DNA from: Saprospiraceae bacterium
GTDB taxonomy: Bacteria; Bacteroidota; Bacteroidia; Chitinophagales; Saprospiraceae
Direction: 5' to 3'
Assembly: GCA_020630955.1 (NCBI GenBank)
Contig: JAHDIE010000003.1
Coordinates: 121,663 to 185,662, forward strand
DNA: 64,000 nt
Positions within the stretch are counted from its first letter, which is position 1, and every line of letters begins with the position of its first letter. A program made the translations under genes and the position numbers. Of this stretch, positions 36,795 through 45,215 are shown in pieces. The notes below the pieces were generated by a model, which saw only the letters and a list, made by a program, of their open reading frames with translations, did not search any database and had not been told where the DNA came from.

Positions 36795-37706
36795 TCAGTT
36801 TTCGATTTCTTGCAAGTACCTATGTAATTTTAGCAGTTGGAATTTAAGTAGGCTGGGATTCGGACCTTCAAGATTGAGTGTAAATGAATCTTTTCTTTTA
36901 TTGATAAATTTAAGCACCAATTTATCTAAATGCCAGTCTTTTAGAATAAAGGCATATTGTTCAAGTCTGGTATCCAAATGGTAGCCCTGATTTTGTAGTT
37001 TAACAAGGTTGCTCACGGCTTCAAGGTTTTTTTGTAGGAATGACTTATTTTTTTCTAGTCCTAAATGGATAACTGGATTATCTATATGTTTTACATCAAT
37101 TTCGTGATCTATTAAGTTCTGTGCAATCAATAAATCTTCATAGCCATAACCATTTATATTTTCTTCAAATGGGAAATTGATCAAAACATTTCTATCTGCG
37201 GCGAAGTTATTGGAATGAAAATATAGGTGTGCGTTTTTGTTTCTGGTGGATGCGTTTTTACTTTCTTTTTTTGAACCATAAAGCCAATGAAGATATTTTG
37301 ATTTAGCTTTCGGTTTTTTATTGCTGTAACATCTTCCCCCGTTAATAACTCGATTGGGTGCCAATTGGTTAAGATATTTAGCGATGAACTCTTTGTCAAT
37401 GACCTTTGAGTCGCAATCTAAAAAAAGTACATAGTCGTAAAGTGCAGATTTGACCAGCCAGTTCCTAATTTTAGAGCGACCTAGGTTTTTACTCATTTCC
37501 ATATAATTGATGCCAAACATGCCATTTAAAATTCTATTGTAAACTTTGTATCTTTCTTTTGATCCATCATCAAAAACCAAGATTTCAAATTCTATTTTTT
37601 CTTTCTGGCATTGTTTATACAGTTTCTTGACAAGTTCAACCACCTTGAAATTGAATACTGGAATCAATATTGATAATTTTTGCTTTGGCTTTAACTGCTT
37701 TATCAC
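36795..37706 (-). CDS. Family 2 glycosyltransferase
   Basis: The 303-residue protein starts at GTG (37706). It has the GT-A fold motifs LSILIPVFNFKVVELVKKL, EILVFDDGSKE (first Asp pair) and YVLFLDCDSKV (DxD-like metal site), and an internal NGYGYEDLLIAQNLI segment with the ED used as catalytic-base region in many GT2 enzymes. No membrane helix is seen. Similar proteins transfer sugars to polysaccharide or glycan acceptors. No other glycan genes adjoin it, so the substrate is unknown. Confidence 0.88.
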   Translation of the reverse strand: MIKQLKPKQKLSILIPVFNFKVVELVKKLYKQCQKEKIEFEILVFDDGSKERYKVYNRILNGMFGINYMEMSKNLGRSKIRNWLVKSALYDYVLFLDCDSKVIDKEFIAKYLNQLAPNRVINGGRCYSNKKPKAKSKYLHWLYGSKKESKNASTRNKNAHLYFHSNNFAADRNVLINFPFEENINGYGYEDLLIAQNLIDHEIDVKHIDNPVIHLGLEKNKSFLQKNLEAVSNLVKLQNQGYHLDTRLEQYAFILKDWHLDKLVLKFINKRKDSFTLNLEGPNPSLLKFQLLKLHRYLQEIEN

Positions 37707-37824
37707 TTTATTTAAACTAATAGACGCTTTGTATGTTTAATTATTGGACGGTAGTTGGGTTTTTTGGATATTTGATCTACCAAAAGTACAACATTTACGG
37801 AAGTGTAAGACAATACCAATATCA

Positions 37825-39021
37825 ATGCAAGATAGCAACAAAATAGGGCATATCATCAATAATAGTGAATCTGGAAAACTGAAGGAGGTCGCTAGGAAGG
37901 TCTATGATCAGGAACGGATTTCGGACGATGATGCCCTTTTCTTATTTCAGGATGCATCACTTTCTGAAGTCGGAATTTTGGCTAACCACATTAGGGAGCA
38001 AAAACATGGAGACAAAACTTATTTCAATCGAAATTTCCATATGGAGCCCACTAATGTTTGTTTGTATACCTGTACATTTTGCTCATATAGTCGCTTAATT
38101 AAGAAGAGAGAAGAAGGTTGGGAATATTCGCTTGAAGATATGATGGAGATTGTGAAAGGGTATGATGATCAAGCAGTTACCGAGGTGCATATCGTTGGTG
38201 GGGTTTTGCCTCAATATGATGTTGAATTTTATACAAACCTTTTTAAAGCCATAAAAGCTCATAGGCCAGCATTGCATATCAAAGCATTAACGCCAGTAGA
38301 ATATCATTATATTTTCAAAAAAGCCAAAATGTCTTATCAAGAAGGTATGGAAACAATGAAAGCTGCTGGCTTGGATTCTATGCCAGGGGGAGGTGCAGAG
38401 ATTTTTCATCCAGAAATAAGAGATCAGATTGCCGGAGGTAAATGCAGTGGAGATCAGTGGCTAGAGATTCATAGAATTTGGCACAAATTGGGACATCGGT
38501 CAAATGCAACCATGCTTTATGGTCATATCGAAAATTATGAACACAGGGTAGATCACATGCGACAATTGAGGATGCTTCAGGATGAAACAAAAGGATTTCA
38601 AACATTTATCCCGCTTAAGTTTAGAAATAAAGGAAACCAACTTTCACATCTTGAAGAATCAGTCATAGTTGAGGATCTAAAGAATTATGCGATTTCTAGA
38701 ATATATTTAGACAATTTTGATCATGTTAAGGCATACTGGCCAATGATTGGAAGAGAAACCGCACAGTTGTCACTTTCCTTTGGTGTTGATGATCTGGATG
38801 GTACGATTGATGACACAACAAAAATCTACACCATGGCTGGTTCGGAAGAGCAAAATCCTTCTTTGACTACAGAGCAACTGGTGCAAATGATTAAAAGAGT
38901 AAATCGATATCCAATAGAGAGAGATACTTTGTATAATGTCATCACGGACTATAAGGATGTAGTGTTTGAGAGTGACAAAGAATTTAGAGGTTATTTAGAA
39001 TTGCCAGTCATTAATAATTAA
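37825..39021 (+). CDS. mqnE: Aminofutalosine synthase MqnE (radical SAM)
   Basis: MqnE joins the enolpyruvyl group of 3-[(1-carboxyvinyl)oxy]benzoate to SAM-derived adenosine, giving aminofutalosine in the futalosine menaquinone pathway. The radical SAM cluster motif is CLYTCTFC (CxxxCxxC), and further signatures are VTEVHIVGG, HIKALTPVEYHYI, GLDSMPGGGAEIF, RSNATMLYGHIE and QTFIPLKFRN. The open frame begins at 37744, but Met28 (ATG at 37825) fits the family N-terminus better, giving 398 residues. Combined with the UbiA-type enzyme at 15029 it implies futalosine menaquinone synthesis. It is convergent with the EEP gene at 39028. Confidence 0.93.
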   Translation: MQDSNKIGHIINNSESGKLKEVARKVYDQERISDDDALFLFQDASLSEVGILANHIREQKHGDKTYFNRNFHMEPTNVCLYTCTFCSYSRLIKKREEGWEYSLEDMMEIVKGYDDQAVTEVHIVGGVLPQYDVEFYTNLFKAIKAHRPALHIKALTPVEYHYIFKKAKMSYQEGMETMKAAGLDSMPGGGAEIFHPEIRDQIAGGKCSGDQWLEIHRIWHKLGHRSNATMLYGHIENYEHRVDHMRQLRMLQDETKGFQTFIPLKFRNKGNQLSHLEESVIVEDLKNYAISRIYLDNFDHVKAYWPMIGRETAQLSLSFGVDDLDGTIDDTTKIYTMAGSEEQNPSLTTEQLVQMIKRVNRYPIERDTLYNVITDYKDVVFESDKEFRGYLELPVINN

Positions 39022-39027
39022 TGGACT

Positions 39028-39963
39028 TTAATAAAACTCTACAAAAACAGATCGGTGATCAGATCCTGTTCCACCTGAAGATTTCCAATTTACAAAACCA
39101 ATTTTCTGAGTTCCTAAGATATGATCAATTGGAATTCCTATTAGACCTAAATCATTAGGCCATGTAGCACCTATCCCTAATGAGCAGTTTCTTGAATCAA
39201 TTAAACTCAAGTCCTCAACCAAATTGATAAAATGATATGAATAAGGGGTTGTATTGAGGTCTCCCGAAATTAAATAATTAAAAGTTTTGGATTTTAGGAA
39301 CTGCGCCATTTTTTGAAAATGTTTCACTCGGAGTTGATGAGCTTGTAGTCCAATAGGCGGTTCTATGTGGGTATTTAAAATGCCGATAGGATTTTTGGTT
39401 TTGCTTTCGATTTCAATCCATAGAGATGGAAACATGTCATTTGCAAAATTCACAATTTCTGATTTTGCCCATTCAATTTTTGAATAGGTTGCTATACCAA
39501 AATGACCCTCCTGAATTTTTTCTTTTTTGTACGGATAATCTGTTAATTCCTCTGAGAGCTTTTTATGCCAAAAAGAATTGTACTCTTGAAAACAAATAAT
39601 ATCTGGATTTTCAGATCTTATCATTTCTATGGTCTTTTCAAAGTCTTTGTTTAAAGAGTAAAGATTGATATTTCCTAATTTTATACTTGTCTGACCTTTG
39701 TAAATATCAAAGAGTTGGACGTGTGCAAAATTGGACCAAAAAAGTATGCATATACCTAATGCAGTACTGATATATTTGATGAGACCTTTTTGCTTGAAAA
39801 TTATAAGGATAATTCCAAGAATTATAAAAGTCAATCCGAAATGCATTCGTAAATGCGATAATAATTCTAGAACCCAATGATGCTTTCCAAAGAAGGACAA
39901 ACCGAATAATAAGCTATTGATTGCAAGAAGGACTTGAAGTATGAAAATTACTGATTTTTTCAT
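39028..39963 (-). CDS. Membrane-anchored endonuclease/exonuclease/phosphatase (EEP) family protein
   Basis: The 311-residue protein has three N-terminal membrane helices (ILQVLLAINSLLFGLSFF, FGLTFIILGIILIIF, ISTALGICILFWSNFA), then an EEP domain: IICFQEYNSFW (metal Glu), ILNTHIEPPIG, ISGDLNTTPYSYHF and SSGGTGSDHRSVFVEF (catalytic Asp-His). Such proteins act on nucleic acids, phospholipids or inositol phosphates; the substrate cannot be told. Its start overlaps the stop of the AlkB-type gene by 4 nt, so they are translationally coupled. Confidence 0.87.
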   Translation of the reverse strand: MKKSVIFILQVLLAINSLLFGLSFFGKHHWVLELLSHLRMHFGLTFIILGIILIIFKQKGLIKYISTALGICILFWSNFAHVQLFDIYKGQTSIKLGNINLYSLNKDFEKTIEMIRSENPDIICFQEYNSFWHKKLSEELTDYPYKKEKIQEGHFGIATYSKIEWAKSEIVNFANDMFPSLWIEIESKTKNPIGILNTHIEPPIGLQAHQLRVKHFQKMAQFLKSKTFNYLISGDLNTTPYSYHFINLVEDLSLIDSRNCSLGIGATWPNDLGLIGIPIDHILGTQKIGFVNWKSSGGTGSDHRSVFVEFY

Positions 39964-41000
39964 CTTGACCAGTATTCAACTTTTTCATTCATGACTTTAA
40001 ACCACAGTGGGGGTATTAATGAAAGCAATAAAGATCCAGGATAACCAAAAGGTAGTTCAGGACTTCCAGCATGACTGTTTAATGTTTGGTATTTTTTTGT
40101 GGATTTGTAATGATGATCTGAGTGTCGGGTCAGTTCGTAAAGTATAATTCTTCCCAATTGATGATCTGAATTCCAAGAATGTTTATGAGTTACCATTTCA
40201 TATTTTCCATTTTCTTTCTTTCGGCGCATTAGACCGTAATGTTCTATGTAGTTGATGGTTTCAAGGATAAGAAATGATATGGTAGCTAGAATTATTGCCG
40301 TAATTAAGCCAATTAAATCAAATATGGAATAAACGATGATAAGGTACATTGTCTGGATAAAGGAAAACTGTATCATTCTATTTCCTAGATTGAATACCTT
40401 TTTGTGCTTCTTTCTTTGAATCTTGTTTTCAATTTTCCAAGCACTTAAATAGCTAAAGTAAGTTGATCGAATCCAAAAGGAATATATGTTTTCTCCAAAT
40501 CTGGCGGTAGCAGGATCTTCAGGAGTAGAAACTCGGAGGTGATGACCAAGATTATGTTCGATGATAAAATGCATGTAAAGACTAGGAAGTAAGAGTGCCT
40601 TTGCTGTAGTCCTTGCAATTGCACTGTTTTTGTGTCCTAGTTCGTGGGCTACATTGATTCCACAAGCAGACATTATAAGAGCCAAAGATCCAGTATTGCC
40701 AATCCAATCTAAAGGGCCTGTAAATTGATCAATTTTTGAAAAATACAAAACCATTAATCCTAGAACTACGGGTAGATTTAAATATAATAATAGATCAAAG
40801 AACAATTGGTTTTTTCTTAGAATAGCTTCTTCTTTGCTTATGTTTTCTGCTTGTTTGGGCAATATTATTTCTAATATTGGAATAATAATGAAGGCAACAA
40901 GCAATGGTAAGAAAGAAATAAGTCCTGAGTTATTAATAGAAAAAAAAGCACCGATTGGTAATATAAATGCGGCGAGATATTTTAAATCTTTTAATGCCAT
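39960..41000 (-). CDS. AlkB-type alkane 1-monooxygenase (membrane diiron hydroxylase)
   Basis: The 346-residue protein has about six membrane helices and all the His boxes of AlkB-type diiron enzymes: HELGHK, HNLGHH with the TPEDPATARFGE segment, and RHSDHH. The AlkB-specific NYIEHYGLMR and a C-terminal SPELPFGYPGSL, IPPLWFKVMN are present. This is closer to AlkB than to fatty acid desaturases. It oxidises a terminal alkyl carbon using rubredoxin, but no rubredoxin or reductase gene is adjacent. It is slightly shorter than textbook AlkB. Confidence 0.9.
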   Translation of the reverse strand: MALKDLKYLAAFILPIGAFFSINNSGLISFLPLLVAFIIIPILEIILPKQAENISKEEAILRKNQLFFDLLLYLNLPVVLGLMVLYFSKIDQFTGPLDWIGNTGSLALIMSACGINVAHELGHKNSAIARTTAKALLLPSLYMHFIIEHNLGHHLRVSTPEDPATARFGENIYSFWIRSTYFSYLSAWKIENKIQRKKHKKVFNLGNRMIQFSFIQTMYLIIVYSIFDLIGLITAIILATISFLILETINYIEHYGLMRRKKENGKYEMVTHKHSWNSDHQLGRIILYELTRHSDHHYKSTKKYQTLNSHAGSPELPFGYPGSLLLSLIPPLWFKVMNEKVEYWSR

Positions 41001-41036
41001 TGTGCCAATCCGTTAAATTGTAGTATTTTAATTTTA

Positions 41037-41450
41037 TCAGTTGTCAAACTCTTCAAGTTCTTCTTCAAATTCTAAAAGTTTGTATTCTTCAATTTCTCGT
41101 CTTTCTTTTTTGGTAGGTCGACCTGCTCCTTTTTCTCTAAATTCAGAATTGGTTTTACCGACAAACCAATCTTTAAATTTATTCATTTCAGCCTCGGGTG
41201 TTATATTGTCGTAACATGCTTGGGCGAGGGTAGCAGAAACTCTTTTATCAATTATTTTGAGCACCACAAATTGCAGTGAAAAACCATTTTTTTTAACTTG
41301 AACCTTGTCTCCTTCTTCAACACTTGATGCCGCTTTAGCTGTTTTATCATTTATCCTAACTTTTCCGGTTTTGCACATTGAGCTAGAAAGGGATCTTGTT
41401 TTGTAGATCCTGATAGCCCACAACCATTTGTCGACTCTCGTTTTTTTCAC
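41037..41450 (-). CDS. S4-domain RNA-binding protein (Hsp15/RqcP-like)
   Basis: The 137-residue protein opens with an S4 domain (RVDKWLWAIRIYKTRSLS, CKTGKVRINDKTAKAASSVEEGDKV), as in Hsp15 (HslR), which binds 50S subunits carrying stalled peptidyl-tRNA. The C-terminus (EKGAGRPTKKERREIEE) is charged, as in Hsp15, and ends in an acidic tail. The start is GTG, overlapping the PPK2 stop by two nt (GTGA), so the gene is coupled to the PPK2/DUF58 operon. Confidence 0.88.
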   Translation of the reverse strand: MKKTRVDKWLWAIRIYKTRSLSSSMCKTGKVRINDKTAKAASSVEEGDKVQVKKNGFSLQFVVLKIIDKRVSATLAQACYDNITPEAEMNKFKDWFVGKTNSEFREKGAGRPTKKERREIEEYKLLEFEEELEEFDN

Positions 41451-42208
41451 GCTTTAAAATCTGGTTTAACCTTTAAAATGGGATATTTGGGTCTCATTTT
41501 TTTCAAAGCTTTGTGGACTTCATTGGCAACGAAATAGTCTCTATACCATCTTTGGTCTGCAGGAACATTGATCCAAGGAATTTCACTTCTATTTAAAACA
41601 TCTTCATATGCTTTCATATATTGATTCCAATATTTTCGTTGTTCCCAATCGCCATCCTTATGCTTCCAGTTTCTTTCTGGGTCGTCAATTCGTTCTTGAA
41701 GTTTAATGCCTTGCTTTTCGTGAGAAAGATTTAAGAAAAACTTTAGAACAATCGTGTTGTTGTCTTCCGCCAATAGCTTCTCCCATGCATTGATTGCGTT
41801 GAATCTAGCTGTTACTCGTTTTGGAGTAATCCATTTATGGACTCTTTGAATTAAAACATCTTCATAATGGGACCTTATAAAAATAGAAATGTTTCCTTTC
41901 GCTGGTGCATGTGGATGGACGCGCCAAAGAAAGTCATGTGCAAATTCCAAATCAGTGGGTTTCCCAAAAGCATGGGCATTGGTCCAACTAGGAGCGCAAT
42001 ATCTGAATACTTTTCTAGAAACTCCATCTTTTCCACTGGAGTCCATTCCTTGTAGAACGACTAATAGAGATTTATTTTTTTCAGCTTGCATTTTCATACC
42101 AAGTTCTCCGATTTCGAATGCAAGTTTTTCACGTTTGTCCTTGATTTCTTCTTTGTTTAAACCCTCAGGTGCTCTGGTTGGTAAATCTTTGATTTTTATT
42201 TTGGTCAT
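41447..42208 (-). CDS. Polyphosphate kinase 2 family protein
   Basis: PPK2 proteins move phosphate between polyphosphate and nucleotides. The 253-residue protein has the Walker A LQGMDSSGKDG, FLWRVHPHAPAKG, FIRSHYEDVLIQRVHKW (lid with Arg/His/Asp) and a C-terminal RWYRDYFVANEV. The RSHYEDV pattern and length point to the class that phosphorylates AMP or ADP (class II/III), but the substrate needs assay. The ATG at 42208 overlaps the DUF58 stop by 4 nt. It is the middle gene of a DUF58-PPK2-S4 operon. Confidence 0.9.
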   Translation of the reverse strand: MTKIKIKDLPTRAPEGLNKEEIKDKREKLAFEIGELGMKMQAEKNKSLLVVLQGMDSSGKDGVSRKVFRYCAPSWTNAHAFGKPTDLEFAHDFLWRVHPHAPAKGNISIFIRSHYEDVLIQRVHKWITPKRVTARFNAINAWEKLLAEDNNTIVLKFFLNLSHEKQGIKLQERIDDPERNWKHKDGDWEQRKYWNQYMKAYEDVLNRSEIPWINVPADQRWYRDYFVANEVHKALKKMRPKYPILKVKPDFKA

Positions 42209-43131
42209 CAAACACTCATTTTTTTTCTTTTTACCAAATATGATTCTAATATTGGTTTGAATCCAACATTGATGTCTGCTTCTACAAAATCAATTTTGTA
42301 TTGTAAGCATTTCATTTTTAAGTTGTTATTGAAAGCCGCAAGTTTTTCAGTATAATAAGATTTTACTTCGTTGGATTGAAGCTTGACACTTTCTCCTGAC
42401 TCCATATCGATAAACTCATATGGTCTATTTTCAAATTCGAATTCAACTTCTTTTTTCTTGTCTACCACATGAAACAAAACAACTTCATGTTTTGCATATT
42501 TTAGATGCTGGAGAGCAGAAAACATTTCATCTTGCTTTTCTGTGTTGTCAAACATGTCACTAAAAATAATGACCAATGATCTTCTATGGGTGTTGTCCGC
42601 TATCTGATGTAAAGCATCAGCGGTAGAAGTGGTTTTGTCTAAAACATCGTCTTTAATTAGTTTGTCAAGATAAGTTAAGAGAAGTCTATAATGAGTAGTA
42701 CTGCTTTTTGCTTTGGTGTGAATATCTACTTTGTTATCAAATAATGATAACCCAAAAGCATCACGCTGTCTTTTAAGTAAATTCATCAAAGAGGCTGCAG
42801 CCAACGAAGAAAATTGGAGTTTGTTAAGCTGATCATTTTTCCGTTCTTTTGGAAAATACATCGAGGAAGAGGTATCGATTACAATCTGGCAACGAAGATT
42901 GGTTTCTTCTTCAAAACGTTTAACAAACATTTTGTCGGTTCTTGCATATACCTTCCAATCAATGTTTTTGGTAGATTCTCCTGGATTGTATATTCGATGT
43001 TCTGCAAATTCAACCGAAAATCCATGAAAAGGACTCTTGTGCAAGCCAATAATAAACCCTTCTACGACCTGTTGAGCTAAGAGTTCTAAGTTAGAAAGTT
43101 GCTTTAGGTCAAATGTTTTAAAAAAACTCAT
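42208..43131 (-). CDS. DUF58 (MoxR-associated, vWA-like) protein
   Basis: The 307-residue protein has the DUF58 signature YNPGESTKNIDWKVYARTDK and a vWA-type MIDAS start (QIVIDTSSSMYF), followed by alternating strands and helices (SLVIIFSDMFDN, EVVLFHVVD). DUF58 proteins commonly pair with MoxR AAA+ ATPases, but no MoxR gene is in this window. Unlike many relatives it has no membrane helix. It is first in the operon with PPK2 and the S4 protein. Confidence 0.88.
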   Translation of the reverse strand: MSFFKTFDLKQLSNLELLAQQVVEGFIIGLHKSPFHGFSVEFAEHRIYNPGESTKNIDWKVYARTDKMFVKRFEEETNLRCQIVIDTSSSMYFPKERKNDQLNKLQFSSLAAASLMNLLKRQRDAFGLSLFDNKVDIHTKAKSSTTHYRLLLTYLDKLIKDDVLDKTTSTADALHQIADNTHRRSLVIIFSDMFDNTEKQDEMFSALQHLKYAKHEVVLFHVVDKKKEVEFEFENRPYEFIDMESGESVKLQSNEVKSYYTEKLAAFNNNLKMKCLQYKIDFVEADINVGFKPILESYLVKRKKMSV

Positions 43132-43150
43132 ATGGTAAATATAATAACAA

Positions 43151-43186
43151 AAAAGTCCTTACTCAACGATGTGAATAAGGACTTTT
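43151..43186. terminator. Intrinsic terminator after trxA
   Basis: AAAAGTCCTTA (43151-43161) and TAAGGACTTTT (43176-43186) form an 11-bp stem with a 14-nt loop, between the trxA stop (43208) and the DUF58 start (43131). The minus-strand T-run fits termination of trxA. Confidence 0.75.
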
Positions 43187-43207
43187 GATATGTTTTGTTA
43201 AGCTTTA

Positions 43208-43525
43208 TTACAAGTGAGCAGTTATTTTGGACTCTAAAGCTGCTTTTGTGGTTGCACCTACCTGTTTATCAACAATTTCTCCATTTTTGAGAAACAAAAT
43301 AGTAGGTATACTTCTTACATTATATTTTGACGCCACTTGAGCATTATGATCAACATTGACTTTTCCAATAACGGCTCTTCCTTCATAATCTTTGGAGAGC
43401 TCGTCAATAATTGGAGTAACAAGCCTACATGGTCCACACCATTCGGCCCAAAAATCAACAACGACCAACTTGTCACTGTCTAAAGCAGATTCCTGAAAAT
43501 TCGTATCAGTAAATTCAAATGCCAT
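43208..43525 (-). CDS. trxA: Thioredoxin
   Basis: The 105-residue cytoplasmic disulfide reductase has the canonical active site WAEWCGPC (residues about 28-35), the buried Asp in VVVDFWAEW, the cis-Pro segment RSIPTILFLKNG and a C-terminal helix. Length is standard for TrxA. It is monocistronic, ending at the terminator at 43151, and is divergent from the DUF3810 gene with about 100 bp between the likely starts. Confidence 0.97.
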   Translation of the reverse strand: MAFEFTDTNFQESALDSDKLVVVDFWAEWCGPCRLVTPIIDELSKDYEGRAVIGKVNVDHNAQVASKYNVRSIPTILFLKNGEIVDKQVGATTKAALESKITAHL

Positions 43526-43623
43526 AATATCTAATTAATTTGTTAAGTATTTGTATCCTAGGAACGCCGAAGTTAATAAAAAGGTTTCGTCAGAGTTATA
43601 TATTTATTCTAAATACTAAATAC

Positions 43624-44658
43624 TTGAAATTAAAGATTAGAAAATATTGGAAAATCATATTACCTGGATTCACATTATTGCTATATGCATTAACAAAAAT
43701 ATTTAGTCCGATTGCCGACAGTATTTATCTGGGTGGAATGTTTCAATGCTTAAGGATTCTCTATGATTATACCCTTGGGTTTTTGCCGATTCCTTTTATT
43801 TATATATTACTTCCCGTTGTTTTTCTTTTGGCCTTTCGGCAAATATTTTCCAGTCAGAAATGGAAGAGCAAACTGGTGCATCTCGGTAAAATTATTCTTG
43901 TCTTGGTTTGCGGTTTTTATTTAAGTTGGGCCTTGAATTATAACACGACCCCGGTTGAACAAAAAATAGGTTTAATTGTACAAAATCCAAGTATTGCGGA
44001 GCTAGAAAAATCATTTACGGAAGTGACGCAAAAATTGAACGAATTATCACCTTACATTCCTATAAAAGATGAAATTGATTTTAAAAGATTAGAAGATAGA
44101 ATTAGACCTGTTTTAAAAGATATACTTAAGGATTTTGGGTACCCAACCTATGGACGAGTAAGAGTGAGAAAAATATTTTCTGGTTCCATTCTGCGGATAA
44201 GAACATCTGGGATTTATATTCCACATGTATTTGAAGGTCATGTTGATGGTGGACTATATCAGGTACAGTGGCCGTTTACCATAGCTCATGAAATGTCTCA
44301 TGGTTACGGGATAACACATGAGAGTGATTGTAATTTTTTTGCATATTTAGCTTGTTTGGAAATAGATGAACCTTTATATCAATACAGTGCCAGCTTAGCA
44401 TATTGGAGATACTTGGCATATCAATTGCGGTCGATGGATAATGAGCTTTATGAATTAATTAGATCAAGGTTAGATGATTCAGTAGAAGCTGATTTATCCC
44501 AAATTAGGAAACACATAGTGCGTTATCCTGATTTAATGCCCAAATATCGGAATATTATTTATGATAATTATTTGAAAACTCATGGGGTAGCTTCGGGGAT
44601 TAAAAGTTATAATAGAATGATATTACTTCTCGAGGCATGGAATAAAAAACAACAATAA
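43624..44658 (+). CDS. DUF3810 membrane-anchored zinc-peptidase-like protein
   Basis: The frame can be read from an ATG at 43540, but that leaves only 14 bp to the trxA start. The in-frame TTG at 43624 starts a family-like N-terminus (LKLKIRKYWKIILPGF), giving 344 residues. Two or three N-terminal membrane helices precede a soluble domain with WPFTIAHEMSHGYG and, shortly after, HESDCNFFAYLAC: HExxH plus a downstream Glu/Asp typical of gluzincin-like sites. Function is unknown, and peptidase activity is inferred only from the motif. The stop overlaps the start of the GNAT gene (TAATG). Confidence 0.83.
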   Translation: MKLKIRKYWKIILPGFTLLLYALTKIFSPIADSIYLGGMFQCLRILYDYTLGFLPIPFIYILLPVVFLLAFRQIFSSQKWKSKLVHLGKIILVLVCGFYLSWALNYNTTPVEQKIGLIVQNPSIAELEKSFTEVTQKLNELSPYIPIKDEIDFKRLEDRIRPVLKDILKDFGYPTYGRVRVRKIFSGSILRIRTSGIYIPHVFEGHVDGGLYQVQWPFTIAHEMSHGYGITHESDCNFFAYLACLEIDEPLYQYSASLAYWRYLAYQLRSMDNELYELIRSRLDDSVEADLSQIRKHIVRYPDLMPKYRNIIYDNYLKTHGVASGIKSYNRMILLLEAWNKKQQ

Positions 44659-45164
44659 TGAAAGTATTAGAGACAGAAAGATTGTTGATTCGACACATTC
44701 ATTTGGGTGATGCTCAATTTGTTATTGATTTGCTTAACTCAAGGGGATGGTTGGATAATATTGGAGACAGAAATGTGAAGACTATCGCAGATGCGGAGCG
44801 GTATATGCGTAAGAAAATGATTCCTGATTATGAAAAATCCGGATTTGGAATGTATGGTGTAGAATCAAAAAGTGAAGAAAAACTTATTGGCTTTTCGGGC
44901 TTAGTAGACAGGCCTGGGCTTGAAGGAATTGATTTAGGTTTTGCTTTTTTGGAAGAATATCAAGGAATGGGATTTGCCTTTGAGGCGAATAAAGCCATTG
45001 TGGCTCATGCGAAAGATTTGGGAGTCAAGCTTTTGAAAGCCATCACATTGCCTAGTAACATATCAAGTAGAAATTTACTTGAAAAATTAGGCTTTCAATT
45101 AATAAAAGAATTTTATATGGAAAAAGACCCTGAACTTTTGTGCCTGTACCAGTATAGTCTTTAA
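44658..45164 (+). CDS. GNAT-family N-acetyltransferase
   Basis: The 168-residue protein has the RimJ/RimL-like GNAT pattern: LETERLLIRHIHLGDA at the start, GLEGIDLGFAFLEEYQGMGFAFEANKAIVAHA (acetyl-CoA P-loop, QGMGFA), then LLKAITLPSNISSRNLLEKLGF (the SxxLLEKLGF end). It acylates an amino group of a peptide, drug or metabolite; the target cannot be told. It is translationally coupled to the DUF3810 gene by a TAATG overlap and followed by a terminator at 45168. Confidence 0.9.
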   Translation: MKVLETERLLIRHIHLGDAQFVIDLLNSRGWLDNIGDRNVKTIADAERYMRKKMIPDYEKSGFGMYGVESKSEEKLIGFSGLVDRPGLEGIDLGFAFLEEYQGMGFAFEANKAIVAHAKDLGVKLLKAITLPSNISSRNLLEKLGFQLIKEFYMEKDPELLCLYQYSL

Positions 45165-45167
45165 ATG

Positions 45168-45198
45168 AAAAAGCCTCTCGTGCGCAGCAAGAGGCTTT
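45168..45198. terminator. Bidirectional terminator between the GNAT and DUF1508 genes
   Basis: AAAAAGCCTCT (45168-45178) pairs with AGAGGCTTT (45190-45198) around CGTGCGCAGCA. The minus strand reads into TTTTT (end of the DUF1508 gene at 45216), and the plus strand into TTTGTATATTTTG. Confidence 0.72.
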
Positions 45199-45215
45199 GT
45201 ATATTTTGTTAATGA

